Shown here: positions 31,517-40,919 of the stretch, one piece after another | How positions within the stretch are numbered: position 1 is the first letter of the stretch | Layout of the letters: each line of letters starts with the position of its first letter | Source: Brachybacterium massiliense | GTDB lineage: Bacteria > Actinomycetota > Actinomycetes > Actinomycetales > Dermabacteraceae | DNA length: 64,000 nt | Reading direction: 5' to 3' | Assembly (NCBI RefSeq): GCF_900184245.1 | Contig: NZ_FXXB01000008.1 | Location: 496,001-560,000, forward strand | Translations under genes and position numbers: made by a program | Notes under the pieces: model-generated | The model's input: the letters and a program-made list of their open reading frames with translations, nothing else | Told to the model about the DNA's origin: nothing | Database searches by the model: none

Positions 31517-31681
31517 AATCCCTGTTGTACGTCCATCCAGGGCGCTACCGGCTAACCCATCTGTTGCCCGAGCCCGTCGCGGTTCGGCAGGCCTTCCCAT
31601 CTGTGTCGTGACCGCCAGTCGGCGCCCGCACCCAACCCCATCGCTGGGTGCTGGGTGAGAGCCCGAAAGGCAGTCACGACC

Positions 31682-33505
31682 ATGACGCTCATCGACCTCC
31701 CCGCAGGCCTCGACCTAAGCGCCCTGCGCACCCTCGCCTCCGGCCCGAAACCCGCCTACGAGCAGGTTCTTCCTGATGGGAAGGTGCCTGCGATCTCGTA
31801 CTTGCGGGTCTCCACCAAGGACCAGGCCACCCGCAACGGGCTCGAAGAAGGTCTCTCCATCCCCGCGCAGCGCGACGCCGCGCAGCGGAAGGCCGACCAG
31901 CTCGGCGCGGTCATCGTCGCGGAGTTCATCGAGCCCGGCGAGTCCGGGAAAACCGCGCGTCGCAAAGCGCTCCAGGAGATGCTGAACTACCTCGCCGAGC
32001 ACCCCGTCCGGTACTGCATCATCAACAAGGTCGACCGCATCGCTCGCAACCGGCTCGATGACGCGATCATCCACGCCACCCTCCGCCAGGCCGGGGTCAC
32101 GCTCGTGTCCGTCATGGAGAACATCGACGAGACCCCGTCCGGCATGCTCATGCACGGCATCATGGCCTCCATCGCCGAGTTCTACTCCCTGAACCTCGCC
32201 CAGGAGGTCACCAAGGGGCTCGTGCAGAAAGCGACGATCGGCGGCACCCCGCACAAGGCGCCCATCGGCTACCTCAACATCCGCACAGTGGATGCGAACG
32301 GGCGCGAAGTCCGCGAGGTGCGGCTCGATCCCGACCGGGCCGAGCTGATCCGGTTCGCGTTCACCGCTTACGCCACCGGGGACTGGTCGCTGTCGAGGCT
32401 CGCCAGGGAGCTGGAGACCCGCGGCCTCACCACGAGGCCGACGCCGTCGTTCCCGGCGAAGCCGGTCACCACGACCGCGCTGCACAAGATCCTCACCAAC
32501 CCCTACTACCAGGGCATTGTCACCTTCCGCGACGTCACCTACCCCGGCACGCACGATGCGCTCGTGACGCCGGAGACGTTCGAGCAGGTGCAGACGATCC
32601 TCCAGCAGAACCACGTCGTCGGCGACAAGCCGCAGAAGTACGACCACTACCTCAAAGGCTCGATCTACTGCGGCTGCGGGAAGAAGCTCATGTTCGAGAG
32701 GCCTCGCAACCACCAGGGCGTCGCCTACGACTACTTCACCTGCACCGGCCGCCGGTTCAAGCGCAACGACTGCCAGCGCACCGCCATCCTCACCCACCGC
32801 GTGGAACAGGCGATCGAGACCGGCTACCAGGACATCTCCATCAGCCCCGGCGAGGCAGCACAGGTTCAGGGCGTGCTCGGGCCGGTGTTCGACACCCTCT
32901 CCGAATCCACGAGCGACGAGAAGAAGCTGCTGACCGGGCAGAAGGCCAAGCTCGAAGCCGAACAGGTCAAGCTCCTCCAAGCCCACTACGCCGACGCGAT
33001 CCCCATCGACCTGCTCAAGACCGAGCAAGACCGCATCCGCGCCAGCCTCCAAGCGATCACGGGTCGGCTCGACACCTTGGAGACGACCTACGACAAGGCC
33101 AAGGTCGGGCTTGACGCGATCCTCGGCCTCCTCACCGACATCGGCGACGTCTACGCGAAGGCAGAACCCTCAGAGCGGCGGATGCTCAACCGGGCCCTGT
33201 TCGACCGCATCGTCATCGATGACGAGGACCAGGCCACCCTCGAACCAGCCGAGGCCATCCAGACGATCCTGGCGACCAGCCCCAGGCCACACAACGAAAG
33301 AACCTTGCCCCGCGATGATGCGGGGCAAGGTTCGAACGTTCAACTTTACGTGGAGCTAAGGGGATTCGAACCCCTGACCTCTTCCATGCCATGGAAGCGC
33401 GCTACCAACTGCGCCATAGCCCCGTATCGGGTGCCGCCCGCAGGCGACTCATCGATATTACCCCGGGTTCCGATCCCCGGGGAAATCGGGAGGCAGGTTG
33501 TGTGA
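31682..33505 (+). CDS. Large serine recombinase, ICE integrase
   Basis: A 607-codon frame. Catalytic domain: ISYLRVSTKDQ with nucleophilic Ser near 43, EFIEPGESGKTARRKAL and INKVDRIARNRLDDAI. The recombinase domain follows (GGTPHKAPIGYLNI, NPYYQGIVTF), then a zinc ribbon (YCGCGKKLMF near 330 with CTGRRFKRNDC) and a coiled coil about 400-480. ATG 31682 is chosen over 31655. The frame has no stop before the element's end: it passes a hairpin at 33301-33332 and reads antisense through the tRNA (GFEPLTSSMPWKRATNCAIA) to 33505, so the last 60 or so residues are chromosomal accident and the native C-terminus is probably only restored in the excised circle. Confidence 0.9.
   Translation: MTLIDLPAGLDLSALRTLASGPKPAYEQVLPDGKVPAISYLRVSTKDQATRNGLEEGLSIPAQRDAAQRKADQLGAVIVAEFIEPGESGKTARRKALQEMLNYLAEHPVRYCIINKVDRIARNRLDDAIIHATLRQAGVTLVSVMENIDETPSGMLMHGIMASIAEFYSLNLAQEVTKGLVQKATIGGTPHKAPIGYLNIRTVDANGREVREVRLDPDRAELIRFAFTAYATGDWSLSRLARELETRGLTTRPTPSFPAKPVTTTALHKILTNPYYQGIVTFRDVTYPGTHDALVTPETFEQVQTILQQNHVVGDKPQKYDHYLKGSIYCGCGKKLMFERPRNHQGVAYDYFTCTGRRFKRNDCQRTAILTHRVEQAIETGYQDISISPGEAAQVQGVLGPVFDTLSESTSDEKKLLTGQKAKLEAEQVKLLQAHYADAIPIDLLKTEQDRIRASLQAITGRLDTLETTYDKAKVGLDAILGLLTDIGDVYAKAEPSERRMLNRALFDRIVIDDEDQATLEPAEAIQTILATSPRPHNERTLPRDDAGQGSNVQLYVELRGFEPLTSSMPWKRATNCAIAPYRVPPAGDSSILPRVPIPGEIGRQVV
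33301..33332. terminator. Perfect hairpin at the ICE right end
   Basis: A 13-base stem (AACCTTGCCCCGC with GCGGGGCAAGGTT) and six-base loop, inside the recombinase frame and 18 bases from the tRNA 3' end. It would end transcription from either side of the junction. The right arm continues GGTTCGAACGTTCAAC, containing the palindrome GAACGTTC. Confidence 0.7.
33351..33423 (-). tRNA. tRNA-Ala (anticodon GGC)
   Basis: The minus strand folds as a full cloverleaf: acceptor GGGGCTA/TAGCTCC with discriminator A, D-arm GCGCAGTTGGTAGCGC, anticodon stem CTTCC/GGAAG with loop ATGGCAT (anticodon GGC, reading GCC), and T-arm AGGGG-TTCGAAT-CCCCT. CCA is not encoded. The 3' end faces the ICE, the usual side for integration into a tRNA gene. 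Confidence 0.96.
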
Positions 33506-34108
33506 CACCAACCTCATCAGCCCGTCCGCGGGCTCCGAGTGGAGGGGTTCGAGCACGGAGCGATGGCAGTTCTCCAGCCCGGCGATGCCGCGGAAGCCGT
33601 TGGCGTCCAGGCCGAGCAGGGTGGTGATGCCGAGCGTGATCGCCGCACCGTGGGCGACCACCATCACGGTGCCGCCGTCGTGCGCCGCGACCAGGGCACG
33701 GCAGGCCGCCGCTACCCGCTCCCCCACCTCGGGGCGGTCCTCGACGCCGAGGCCGAGCACCGGGCGGTGCGCGCGCCAGTCGGCGTGCTCCTCGGGCCAG
33801 CGGCGATGGATCTCCTCGCCCGTGAGCCCCTCCCAGCGGCCGAAGCTGCGCTCGAGGAAGGCGCCATCGGTGCGGACCTCGAGCCCCGTGCCGCGGGAGA
33901 GGAGGCGAGCGGTCTCCCGCGCGCGCTGAAGCGGCGAGGCGACCAGGAGGTCCGGCGGGTCCGCGCTCACCAGCGCGGCCAGGCTCTCCGCCTGGCGGAT
34001 GCCGGCTTCGTTCAGCGGGATGTCCACCTGCCCCTGGAGGCGGCCCTGTCGGTTGTACTCCGTCTGACCGTGGCGCACCAGGATCAGACGGGTGCGCGCG
34101 GCCCTCAC
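33458..34108 (-). CDS. Histidine phosphatase / phosphoglycerate-mutase-like enzyme
   Basis: A 216-residue protein with the branch signature LILVRHGQTEYNRQGR (catalytic His near 13), ASPLQRARETARLL, the acceptor Glu in FLERSFGRWEGLTGEE and the second His in VMVVAHGAAI near 155. Such enzymes remove phosphate from small molecules; at this locus actinobacteria often carry one annotated as a glucosyl-3-phosphoglycerate or broad-range phosphatase, which I cannot separate here. The GTG start overlaps the rsfS stop (GTGA), making it the last protein gene of the nadD-rsfS group, followed by the tRNA. Confidence 0.85.
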   Translation of the reverse strand: MRAARTRLILVRHGQTEYNRQGRLQGQVDIPLNEAGIRQAESLAALVSADPPDLLVASPLQRARETARLLSRGTGLEVRTDGAFLERSFGRWEGLTGEEIHRRWPEEHADWRAHRPVLGLGVEDRPEVGERVAAACRALVAAHDGGTVMVVAHGAAITLGITTLLGLDANGFRGIAGLENCHRSVLEPLHSEPADGLMRLVSHNLPPDFPGDRNPG

Positions 34109-34482
34109 TCCGCGGCGGCCCGGTCGATGTGCAGATCGATCACGGGGGCGTCGCGCCAGAGCCGCTCGAGCGCGTAGAAGGCGCGGTCCTCGGCGTGCTG
34201 GACGTGCACGACGATGTCGCCGTAGTCCAGCAGGACCCAGCGCGCGTCCCGCTCGCCCTCACGGCGCAGCGGCTTGCGGCGACGCTCCTTGAGCAGCGCC
34301 TCCTCGACGCCGTCGACGATCGCGGAGACCTGACGCTCGGACTCCCCGCTGCACACGAGGAAGACGTCGGTGATCACCACCAGCTCGGAGACATCGAGGC
34401 CGATGACCTCCTGTGCCAGCTTGTCCGTGGCGGCCTGTGCGGCCACCCGGGAGAGGTCGAGGGATTCTTCAGGGGCGCTCAC
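34105..34482 (-). CDS. rsfS: Ribosomal silencing factor RsfS
   Basis: A 125-residue protein with the family pattern: LAQEVIGLDVSELVVITDVF, CSGESERQVSAIVDGVEEAL, WVLLDYGDIVVHVQHAEDRA and FYALERLWRDAPVIDL. RsfS binds ribosomal protein L14 and blocks 30S-50S joining when nutrients fall. GTG 34482 is chosen because CTGGAGGAAG lies just upstream and because it gives the normal family length; the frame is open further. It overlaps both neighbours by four bases, as is common downstream of nadD. Confidence 0.95.
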   Translation of the reverse strand: MSAPEESLDLSRVAAQAATDKLAQEVIGLDVSELVVITDVFLVCSGESERQVSAIVDGVEEALLKERRRKPLRREGERDARWVLLDYGDIVVHVQHAEDRAFYALERLWRDAPVIDLHIDRAAAE

Positions 34483-35048
34483 GCGGCAGCTTCCTCCAGG
34501 ACGGGATGGGAATGGTCGACGAACAGTTCGGTCAGGGCGAGATCGGCGGCGGAGGCCGTGCCGGGGCCGATCACGCCGGTGAGCAGCAGGGCGACCAGCA
34601 CGACCAGCGCGATCGCGACGAGCGCCCACACCAGCCACAGCAGCGCTCGGCCGCCGGACCGCTCGGGGCGGTGCAGCACCTTGCCGTCGAAGCGGGGCGC
34701 GGGCTTGGGCTCGGGGGCCTCGGTCACCGAGAGCTCGCCGAGCTCCACCCCGTCGTGGTCGTGGGTCAGGGTGCTCACGGCCGCCGCCTCGGCGGCGGGC
34801 ACGGCGGAGCCGCCGCTCGGCGCCGGCTCCTCGCTGAGCTCGATGATGCGGGCGCGACGGCCGAACTTGCGCAGCGCAGGGCGCTGGGCGTCAGCCGTCG
34901 GCGGGGCCACGGCACCGCGCACCCCGGGCACCGCCTGCTGCTCGCGCGTGGACTCCATGGCGGCGCGTGCTTCCAGGGCGGCGCTCTCCTCGGGGCTCAG
35001 CTCACGGGCGCGGCGTCCGCGCCGCGGAGTGGTCTGGGGCTCGGTCAT
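34479..35048 (-). CDS. Single-TM protein between nadD and rsfS
   Basis: A 189-residue protein. The first 130 residues are hydrophilic and low in complexity ([20 protein letters not shown], with [19 protein letters not shown] near the end), then one membrane span ([20 protein letters not shown], about 134-153) and a short outer tail. A protein of this form often separates nadD and rsfS in Micrococcales; no function is known to me. Start and stop overlap nadD and rsfS. Confidence 0.75.
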   Translation of the reverse strand: MTEPQTTPRRGRRARELSPEESAALEARAAMESTREQQAVPGVRGAVAPPTADAQRPALRKFGRRARIIELSEEPAPSGGSAVPAAEAAAVSTLTHDHDGVELGELSVTEAPEPKPAPRFDGKVLHRPERSGGRALLWLVWALVAIALVVLVALLLTGVIGPGTASAADLALTELFVDHSHPVLEEAAA

Positions 35049-35650
35049 CGGCCGTCACCTCCTGTGTAGAGGGCGTACTTGTTGATGTATTGGACGACGC
35101 CGTCGGGCACCAGGTACCAGACGGGCGCGCCGGCCGCGACCCGGGTGCGGCAGTCGGTGGAGCTGATCGCCATCGCGGGGACCTCGATGAGGGTGACGCC
35201 GTCATCCGGCAGTCCCGAGGTGTCGAGCTCGTGCCCGGGCCGGGTGACCCCGACGAAGTGGGCGAGCTCGAAGATCTCCTCGGTGTCCTTCCAGGTGAGG
35301 ATGTTCTGCAAAGCATCCGCGCCGGTGATGAAGAACAGGTCCGCCTCGGGCTGGTCCCGGTGCAGGTCACGCAGCGTGTCGATCGTGTAGGTGGCGCCCG
35401 GCCGGTCGATGTCCACCCGGGAGACGGTGAAGACGGGGTTGGCCGCCGTGGCAACCACCGTCATCAGGTACCGGTGCTCCGGATCGGAGATCTCCCGGTC
35501 CTCCTTCTGCCAGGGCCGACCGGTGGGGACGAAGACGACCTCGTCGAGACCGAAGACGCTCTGGACCTCGCTGGCGGCGACGAGGTGGCCGTGATGGATC
35601 GGATCGAACGTCCCGCCCATCACGCCGATCCGGCGTCGCTGCAGCTCCAC
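35045..35650 (-). CDS. nadD: Nicotinate-nucleotide adenylyltransferase
   Basis: A 201-residue enzyme that adenylates nicotinic acid mononucleotide in NAD synthesis. The nucleotidyltransferase signature [11 protein letters not shown] is at residues 12-22, with the PTGRPWQKE substrate region, FFITGADAL and the C-terminal ISSTDCR (in place of the common ISSTxIR) near 163. It sits between a small membrane protein gene and the TM protein gene, in the usual actinobacterial obgE-proBA-nadD-rsfS order. Confidence 0.95.
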   Translation of the reverse strand: MELQRRRIGVMGGTFDPIHHGHLVAASEVQSVFGLDEVVFVPTGRPWQKEDREISDPEHRYLMTVVATAANPVFTVSRVDIDRPGATYTIDTLRDLHRDQPEADLFFITGADALQNILTWKDTEEIFELAHFVGVTRPGHELDTSGLPDDGVTLIEVPAMAISSTDCRTRVAAGAPVWYLVPDGVVQYINKYALYTGGDGR

Positions 35651-35654
35651 GAGG

Positions 35655-35837
35655 TCAGTGATCGGAGCCGGAGTCGTTCTTCTTGTCCAGGCTGCGGTGG
35701 TGCTTCCCGCCGGTGAGCCAGGTCAGGCCCAGCAGGGACATCAGGATGAGGAACATACCGATGCCGATAGCGGGCGCAGGGATCCCCTCGCTGGCGAGGG
35801 CGCCGGACTCGGCGAGGATCACGAGCTGCTCAGTCAT
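35655..35837 (-). CDS. Small conserved membrane peptide upstream of nadD
   Basis: A 60-residue peptide with one hydrophobic helix ([20 protein letters not shown]) and a basic-acidic tail ([17 protein letters not shown]). Small proteins of this layout occur between proA and nadD in other actinobacteria; role unknown. It ends four bases before the nadD start, so co-translation is likely. Confidence 0.75.
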   Translation of the reverse strand: MTEQLVILAESGALASEGIPAPAIGIGMFLILMSLLGLTWLTGGKHHRSLDKKNDSGSDH

Positions 35838-35925
35838 CTTCTTCAGGGCCTTTCCACGGGTGACCGTGCCATCATCCCACAGCGGCCTGCGGTCTCATGC
35901 CCCGGCGCGCATGATGGGAGTGGGC

Positions 35926-37230
35926 TCACGGCCGCACCTGGCCCTGCCCCACCACCAGCCACTTGGTCGCGGTGATCTCCCGCAGGCCCATCGGGCCGCG
36001 GGCGTGGAGCTTCTGGGTGGAGATCCCGATCTCCGCGCCGAAGCCGAACTCGCCGCCGTCGGAGAAGCGGGTGGAGGCGTTGGCCATCACCACCGCCGAG
36101 TCGACCTCGGTGAGGAAGCGGTGCTGGCTGGTGGAGTCGCGGGTGAGGATCGACTCGGTGTGCCCGGTGGAGTGCGCGCGGATGTGGGCGAGCGCCGCGT
36201 CGAGGTCGTCGACGATCTTCACGGCGAGCTCGAGGGCCAGGTACTCGGTCTCCCAGTCCTCCTCGCTCGCGGGGACCACCTGCGCCTCGGGCACCGTCTC
36301 GGCGAGGAGCGCGGCGGAGGGCTCGTCCGCGTGGAAGCGCACCCCGGCCTCGACCAGCGGTGCGGCCACGCGCGGCAGCGCCTCGGCGGCGATGTCGCGG
36401 TGGACCAGCAGGGTCTCCAGGGCGTTGCACACGCCGATCCGCTGGGTCTTGGCATTGGCGACGATCGCGGCGGCGTCCTCGAGATCGGCGGTGGCGTCGA
36501 GGAGGATGTGGGTCTTGCCGGTGCCGGTCTCGATCACCGGGACCAGCGAGTGCTCGACCACGCGGCGGATCAGTCCCGCTCCCCCGCGCGGGATCAGCAC
36601 GTCGACCAGCCCGCGGGCCCGCATCAGCACGTCCACGCCCTCGCGCCCGTGCTCGTCGATCCCGACGATGAGGTCCTCGGGCAGATCGTGCTCGGCGAGC
36701 ACCGAGCGCAGCACCGCGATCAGCGCGGTGTTCGAGTGCAGCGCGGCGGAGCCGCCGCGCAGCACCACCGCGCTGCCGGCCTTGAGGGCGAGGCCCGCGG
36801 CGTCGACGGTGACGTTCGGGCGCGCCTCGTAGACCATCCCGATCACGCCCATCGGCACGCGCACCTCGCGCAGCTCGAGCCCGTTGTCGAGCACGGAGCC
36901 GCGCACCACCTCGCCGACGGGATCGGGCAGGGCGGCCGCGTCCCGCAGCTGCTGGGCGATCGAGGCGACGCGCCGGGAGTCCAGGGCGAGCCGGTCGCGC
37001 AGACCGGCGGCCATGCCGGCGGCGTCGGCCGCCTCGAGATCCCGGGCGTTGGCGGCGACGATCTCCTCGGCGCGCTCCACGAGCGCGTCCGCCATCGCCG
37101 TCAGCACGCGGTCCTTGGTGCCGCGGTGGAGCCGGGCGAGGGCGGGCTGGGCGTCCCGCGCCGCGCGAGCGGCGTCGAGGACTGCGGCGGTCAGGGTGGG
37201 ATCCTCGCTGGTGGGGGTCAGGTCGTCCAT
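35926..37230 (-). CDS. proA: Gamma-glutamyl phosphate reductase
   Basis: A 434-residue NADPH-dependent enzyme of proline synthesis (glutamyl-5-phosphate to glutamate semialdehyde). Family landmarks: VPMGVIGMVYEARPNVTVDA, LRGGSAALHSNTAL, LIPRGGAGLIRRVVE, VIETGTGKTHI, the catalytic Cys in TQRIGVCNALETLLVH near 263, and FGFGAEIGISTQKLHARGPM. Length is as expected. It lies about 60 bases after proB in the same direction. Confidence 0.96.
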   Translation of the reverse strand: MDDLTPTSEDPTLTAAVLDAARAARDAQPALARLHRGTKDRVLTAMADALVERAEEIVAANARDLEAADAAGMAAGLRDRLALDSRRVASIAQQLRDAAALPDPVGEVVRGSVLDNGLELREVRVPMGVIGMVYEARPNVTVDAAGLALKAGSAVVLRGGSAALHSNTALIAVLRSVLAEHDLPEDLIVGIDEHGREGVDVLMRARGLVDVLIPRGGAGLIRRVVEHSLVPVIETGTGKTHILLDATADLEDAAAIVANAKTQRIGVCNALETLLVHRDIAAEALPRVAAPLVEAGVRFHADEPSAALLAETVPEAQVVPASEEDWETEYLALELAVKIVDDLDAALAHIRAHSTGHTESILTRDSTSQHRFLTEVDSAVVMANASTRFSDGGEFGFGAEIGISTQKLHARGPMGLREITATKWLVVGQGQVRP

Positions 37231-37289
37231 GGCCCGAGTCTACGAGCGCGGGCCGTGCAGGCCGAGGGGTGTCCGCTCCTCGCGACGGC

Positions 37290-38435
37290 TCAGAGGGTCA
37301 CCAGCTGGTCGCGATGGATGGCGGGGCGGCGGAACCGCTCCCCCAGGTGCTCGCGCGCCTCGTCGGTGCCGCGGCCGGCCATGGCCCGCAGCTCGTCGCT
37401 GCTGAAGGAGGCGATGCCGCGGGCGATGATCGCGCCGTCCGGGGCGGCGACATCCACCGGGACGCCTGCCGGGAAGGTGCCGGTGACCGCGGTGATGCCG
37501 ACGGCCAGCAGGGACCGGCGGCGGCTGCGGACCGCCTCGGCGGCCCCCTGGTCCAGGTGCAGGATGCCCGCGCCGCGGGTCGCGAAGCGCAGCCACACCA
37601 GCTGCGAGCGGCGGCGGCCGTGGTGGGCGGGGAAGAACGTGCCCACCTCCCCGCCCTCGAGCGCGGCGGCGAAGTTCTCGGGCGTGGTCATCAGCGCCGC
37701 GGTGCCGGTGGTGACGGCCAGCTGGGCGGCGGAGAGCTTGGTGACCATGCCGCCGGTGCCCACCTTCGAGCCCACCGAGCCGATGCTGACCCCGGCGAGG
37801 CGTGCCACGTCGTCGACCTGGCCGATGCGTCGGGCGCCGGGCTCGCGGGGCGGGGCGGTGTAGAGCGCGTCCACGTCGGTGAGCAGGATCAGCGCGTCGG
37901 CGCCCAGCAGCTGGGCGACCAGCGCGGCCAGGCGGTCGTTGTCCCCGAAGCGGATCTCGTGGGTGGCGGTGGTGTCGTTCTCGTTGACCACCGGCACGGC
38001 CTGGAGATCCAGCAGCGCCTCGAGCGCGCTGCGCACGTTGCGGTAGGTCTCGGGGCGGATCACGTCGGACTCGGTCAGCAGCACCTGCCCCGTGATCAGG
38101 CCGTGGGCGCCCAGGGCGCTCGACCAGGCGCCGGCCAGCAGCGCCTGTCCCACGCTCGCGGCGGCCTGCTGGAGCTCGACCGAGGAGGGCCGCTCGGCCA
38201 GTCCCAGCGGGCTCAGCGCCGCGGCGATCGCGCCCGAGGAGACGATCACCAGCTCGGTGCCGCGGCCGGCCAGATGGGCGGCGACGTCCGCGATCCCCCG
38301 GACGCGCTGCTCGTCGAGCTGTCCGTGCTCGTCGGTGAGGCTCGAGGAGCCGATCTTCACCACGATGCGCCGCGCCGCGCCGAGGGCCTCGCGCGAGGTG
38401 ATCCGTCCGGGCTGGCGCAGCTCCGGTGTGCTCAC
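37290..38435 (-). CDS. proB: Glutamate 5-kinase
   Basis: A 381-residue enzyme of two parts: amino-acid-kinase domain ([72 protein letters not shown]) and a C-terminal PUA domain ([20 protein letters not shown]). It phosphorylates glutamate in the first step of proline synthesis, normally feedback-inhibited by proline. The GTG start overlaps the obgE stop by four bases. Confidence 0.96.
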   Translation of the reverse strand: MSTPELRQPGRITSREALGAARRIVVKIGSSSLTDEHGQLDEQRVRGIADVAAHLAGRGTELVIVSSGAIAAALSPLGLAERPSSVELQQAAASVGQALLAGAWSSALGAHGLITGQVLLTESDVIRPETYRNVRSALEALLDLQAVPVVNENDTTATHEIRFGDNDRLAALVAQLLGADALILLTDVDALYTAPPREPGARRIGQVDDVARLAGVSIGSVGSKVGTGGMVTKLSAAQLAVTTGTAALMTTPENFAAALEGGEVGTFFPAHHGRRRSQLVWLRFATRGAGILHLDQGAAEAVRSRRRSLLAVGITAVTGTFPAGVPVDVAAPDGAIIARGIASFSSDELRAMAGRGTDEAREHLGERFRRPAIHRDQLVTL

Positions 38436-39964
38436 CGGGCCTCGTCCTCGGAGGCGGGATCGGCCCAGTGCCCGGCCTTGCGCTCGGCCTCCATCGCGGC
38501 GATCCGGTCCATCCGCTGCTGGGTGCGCAGACGCTGGGTCTCCCGCTTCTCCTCGCGGGTGGGACGGCGATGGTCCTCGAAACGCTCATCGGTGCCGCGC
38601 CGGCCCAGCAGCTCGGCGCCGCCCACCATCGTCGGCTCCCAGTCGAAGACGACCGCGTCGGCGCCCGCCCCGATCAGCACGGTCGAGCCGGCCACCGCGC
38701 CGGCGGCGTACAGCCGGTCCTCCACACCGAGCTTGGCAAGGCGGTCGGCGAGGAATCCGACGGCCTCGTCGTTGGTGAAGTCGGTCTGCTGCACCCAGCG
38801 CTCGGGCTTGTCGCCGCGCACGCGGTAGGCGTTGTCGCCGTCGTACTGCTCGATGACCACCTCGAAGGCCTTCTCGTCGACCGCCTTGGGGGTCAGCACG
38901 ATCGGGGCCGGCTCCGGAGCGGGCAGAGCGGCACGGGCCTGCTCGACCAGCTCGCCGAGGGTGAAGGAGAGCTCTCGCAGGCCCTTGCGGGAGATCGCGG
39001 AGACATCGAGGATCGGCACGCCGCGCTCCCCGAGGCGCTCGCGCACCATGTCGGCCATGTCGGCCCCGTCGGGCAGATCGGTCTTGTTGAGCACGATCAC
39101 CGTGGGGCGCTCCATCAGCGGCACCCGCTCACCGGCCTCCTCGTCGAGCCCGGCCGCATAGCTCGCGAGCTCGTGCTCGATGGTCTCGAGGTCCTTGACC
39201 GGGTCCCGATCGGATTCGAGCGCGGCGGCGTCCAGCACATGCACCAGCACGTGGCAGCGCTCGATGTGGCGCAGGAAATCCAGACCCAGGCCCTTGCCCT
39301 GGCTCGCGCCGGGGATCAGTCCGGGCACGTCCGCGATGGTGTAGCGGTGCTCGCCCGCCTCAACCACCCCGAGGTTCGGCACCAGCGTGGTGAAGGGGTA
39401 GTCGGCGATCTTCGGCCGCGCGGCGCTCATCGCCGCGATCAGCGAGGACTTGCCGGCACTGGGGTATCCCACCAGGGCGACGTCCGCGACGGACTTCAGC
39501 TCGAGCACGAGGGTGCGCTCCTGCCCGGGCTCGCCGAGCAGAGCGAAGCCGGGGGCCTTGCGCCGGGCGTTGGCCAGCGCCGCGTTGCCGAGACCGCCGC
39601 TGCCGCCGCGGGCGGCGACGAAGCGGGTGCCGATGCCGATGAGGTCCGCGAGCACGGTGCCGTGCTCATCGGTGACCACGGTGCCGTCCGGGACGGAGAG
39701 CACGAGGTCCTCGCCGCGCGCCCCATGGCGCAGATCGCCCTTGCCGAAGCCGCCGCTGGTGGCCTTCTGGTGGGGCTTGTGGTGGTACTCGAGCAGCGTC
39801 GTGGTCGAGGCGTCGACCTCGAGGATCACGTCGCCGCCGCGGCCGCCGTCGGCGCCATCGGGCCCGGCCAGGGGCTTGAACTTCTCACGACGGATGGAGG
39901 CGGCGCCGTTCCCGCCCGATCCCCCGATGACCTGCAGGGTGACGCGGTCGACGAATGTGGCCAT
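38432..39964 (-). CDS. obgE: Obg GTPase
   Basis: A 510-residue ribosome-associated GTPase. Glycine-rich Obg fold first ([36 protein letters not shown]), then the G domain with [11 protein letters not shown] near 166, [17 protein letters not shown], and a C-terminal OCT domain ([20 protein letters not shown]). The length with OCT extension is typical of actinobacteria. It acts in 50S assembly and stress control. A hairpin without T-run separates it from rpmA. Confidence 0.96.
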   Translation of the reverse strand: MATFVDRVTLQVIGGSGGNGAASIRREKFKPLAGPDGADGGRGGDVILEVDASTTTLLEYHHKPHQKATSGGFGKGDLRHGARGEDLVLSVPDGTVVTDEHGTVLADLIGIGTRFVAARGGSGGLGNAALANARRKAPGFALLGEPGQERTLVLELKSVADVALVGYPSAGKSSLIAAMSAARPKIADYPFTTLVPNLGVVEAGEHRYTIADVPGLIPGASQGKGLGLDFLRHIERCHVLVHVLDAAALESDRDPVKDLETIEHELASYAAGLDEEAGERVPLMERPTVIVLNKTDLPDGADMADMVRERLGERGVPILDVSAISRKGLRELSFTLGELVEQARAALPAPEPAPIVLTPKAVDEKAFEVVIEQYDGDNAYRVRGDKPERWVQQTDFTNDEAVGFLADRLAKLGVEDRLYAAGAVAGSTVLIGAGADAVVFDWEPTMVGGAELLGRRGTDERFEDHRRPTREEKRETQRLRTQQRMDRIAAMEAERKAGHWADPASEDEAR

Positions 39965-39995
39965 GGGTTCACTCCGATGATGGTGGGGAATGCGT

Positions 39996-40026
39996 CGAGG
40001 GGCGGAGCGTCAGGCTCCGCCCCTCG
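39996..40026 (-). terminator. Hairpin between rpmA and obgE
   Basis: A perfect 13-base stem (CGAGGGGCGGAGC with GCTCCGCCCCTCG) and five-base loop. No T-run follows on the minus strand, so partial termination that lowers obgE relative to the ribosomal protein genes is plausible. Confidence 0.6.
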
Positions 40027-40063
40027 AAGGAAGCTGTGCGTCCCGGTGACCGGGACGAGGTGC

Positions 40064-40318
40064 TCAGACCGTCTCGACGACGCTGACCACGCGACGGTCG
40101 CGCTTGTGACCGAACTCCACGGTGCCCGCGGTCAGCGCGTACAGCGTGTCGTCGTTGCCGCGACCCACGCCGTCACCGGGGTGGATCTTGGTGCCGCGCT
40201 GGCGGACGATGATCTCGCCCGCGCCGACGATCTGGCCGCCGAAGCGCTTGACGCCGAGACGCTGGGCGTTCGAGTCGCGCCCGTTCTTGGAGGAGCTGAC
40301 GCCCTTCTTAGATGCCAT
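40064..40318 (-). CDS. rpmA: 50S ribosomal protein L27
   Basis: An 84-residue protein beginning [20 protein letters not shown] with [20 protein letters not shown] and [20 protein letters not shown], the full L27 pattern. The N-terminus reaches the peptidyl-transferase centre. No leader peptide for cleavage is present. It is transcribed with rplU, 33 bases upstream. Confidence 0.98.
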   Translation of the reverse strand: MASKKGVSSSKNGRDSNAQRLGVKRFGGQIVGAGEIIVRQRGTKIHPGDGVGRGNDDTLYALTAGTVEFGHKRDRRVVSVVETV

Positions 40319-40351
40319 CTGGGATCAATCCTTGTCTGGTCGAGGGATCGC

Positions 40352-40660
40352 TCAGGCGATGCCCGTGATCTTCAGCCGGGTCAGCTCCTGGCGGTGGCCC
40401 TGGCGCTTCTTGTAACCGGTCTTGTTCTTGTAGCGGAGGATGCGGATCTTCTCGCCGCGGAGGTCCTCGACCTTCTCGGCGGTGACCTTGACCTTCGCGA
40501 GCTCGTTCTGGGCGGAGGTGACCTTGTCACCGTCGACCAGCAGCACGGGAGCGAGATCGATGCTGTCGCCCGCCTCGCCTGCCACGCGGTTGATCACGAT
40601 GGTGTCACCGACCGACACCTTCTCCTGACGACCGCCTGCGCGGACGATTGCGTACACCAC
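40352..40660 (-). CDS. rplU: 50S ribosomal protein L21
   Basis: A 102-residue protein: [31 protein letters not shown] and the C-terminal [20 protein letters not shown] are characteristic of L21. The start is GTG 40660. A TTGACC-17-TAAGCT promoter lies about 180 bases upstream, giving a sizeable leader that contains a hairpin. Confidence 0.98.
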   Translation of the reverse strand: MVYAIVRAGGRQEKVSVGDTIVINRVAGEAGDSIDLAPVLLVDGDKVTSAQNELAKVKVTAEKVEDLRGEKIRILRYKNKTGYKKRQGHRQELTRLKITGIA

Positions 40661-40753
40661 GTCAATGCTCCATCTTGTGAATCGGATTGCTCTTCGAGCC
40701 GTTCTTCCTACCGGGGTGGCACCGCGGACCTGCGACCGTCAACCGGGTCCGGC

Positions 40754-40769
40754 CCCTGCATGAGCAGGG
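40754..40769 (-). other. Leader hairpin of rplU
   Basis: CCCTGC-ATGA-GCAGGG in the untranslated leader between promoter and rplU start; a short stem that could serve attenuation or autoregulation. Confidence 0.35.
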
Positions 40770-40838
40770 TCGGGTGGGAGATGCGGTCGCGCGATGTCCA
40801 CCGGAATCACGACTGCGGCACGTTCTGCGCCAGGGGAC

Positions 40839-40867
40839 AGCTTACGATCCCCGCACCCCTCGGTCAA
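40839..40867 (-). promoter_or_regulatory. Promoter of rplU-rpmA
   Basis: On the minus strand TTGACC (40867-40862), a 17-base spacer, then TAAGCT (40844-40839): both hexamers and spacing fit the main sigma factor. Predicted transcription start is near 40832. Confidence 0.7.
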
Positions 40868-40919
40868 CCACCGGACACGGTCCGACCTGCGAGAACGCGG
40901 TCACACCCTGTGGAACACG

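Larger units (their letters stand above)
1..33350. mobile_element. Integrative and conjugative element, left end outside window
   Basis: A continuous block of conjugation, DNA-processing, antirestriction and cargo genes runs from the window start to a large serine recombinase gene that abuts a tRNA-Ala gene. Relaxase (MobF), coupling protein, VirB4-type ATPase, SCO6880-type protein, TrbL-like protein and cell-wall hydrolase are all present, so the element appears self-transmissible rather than merely mobilisable. Chromosomal housekeeping genes begin immediately beyond the tRNA. The right boundary is inferred from the tRNA and recombinase position; no left boundary, direct repeat or excisionase is visible, so exact ends are not established. 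Confidence 0.88.

Noticed and set aside
33333-33350. Duplicate tRNA 3' end on the ICE side
   Set aside because: GGTTCGAAC resembles a T-arm by a few bases only, in the opposite orientation to the tRNA gene; no acceptor stem copy follows.
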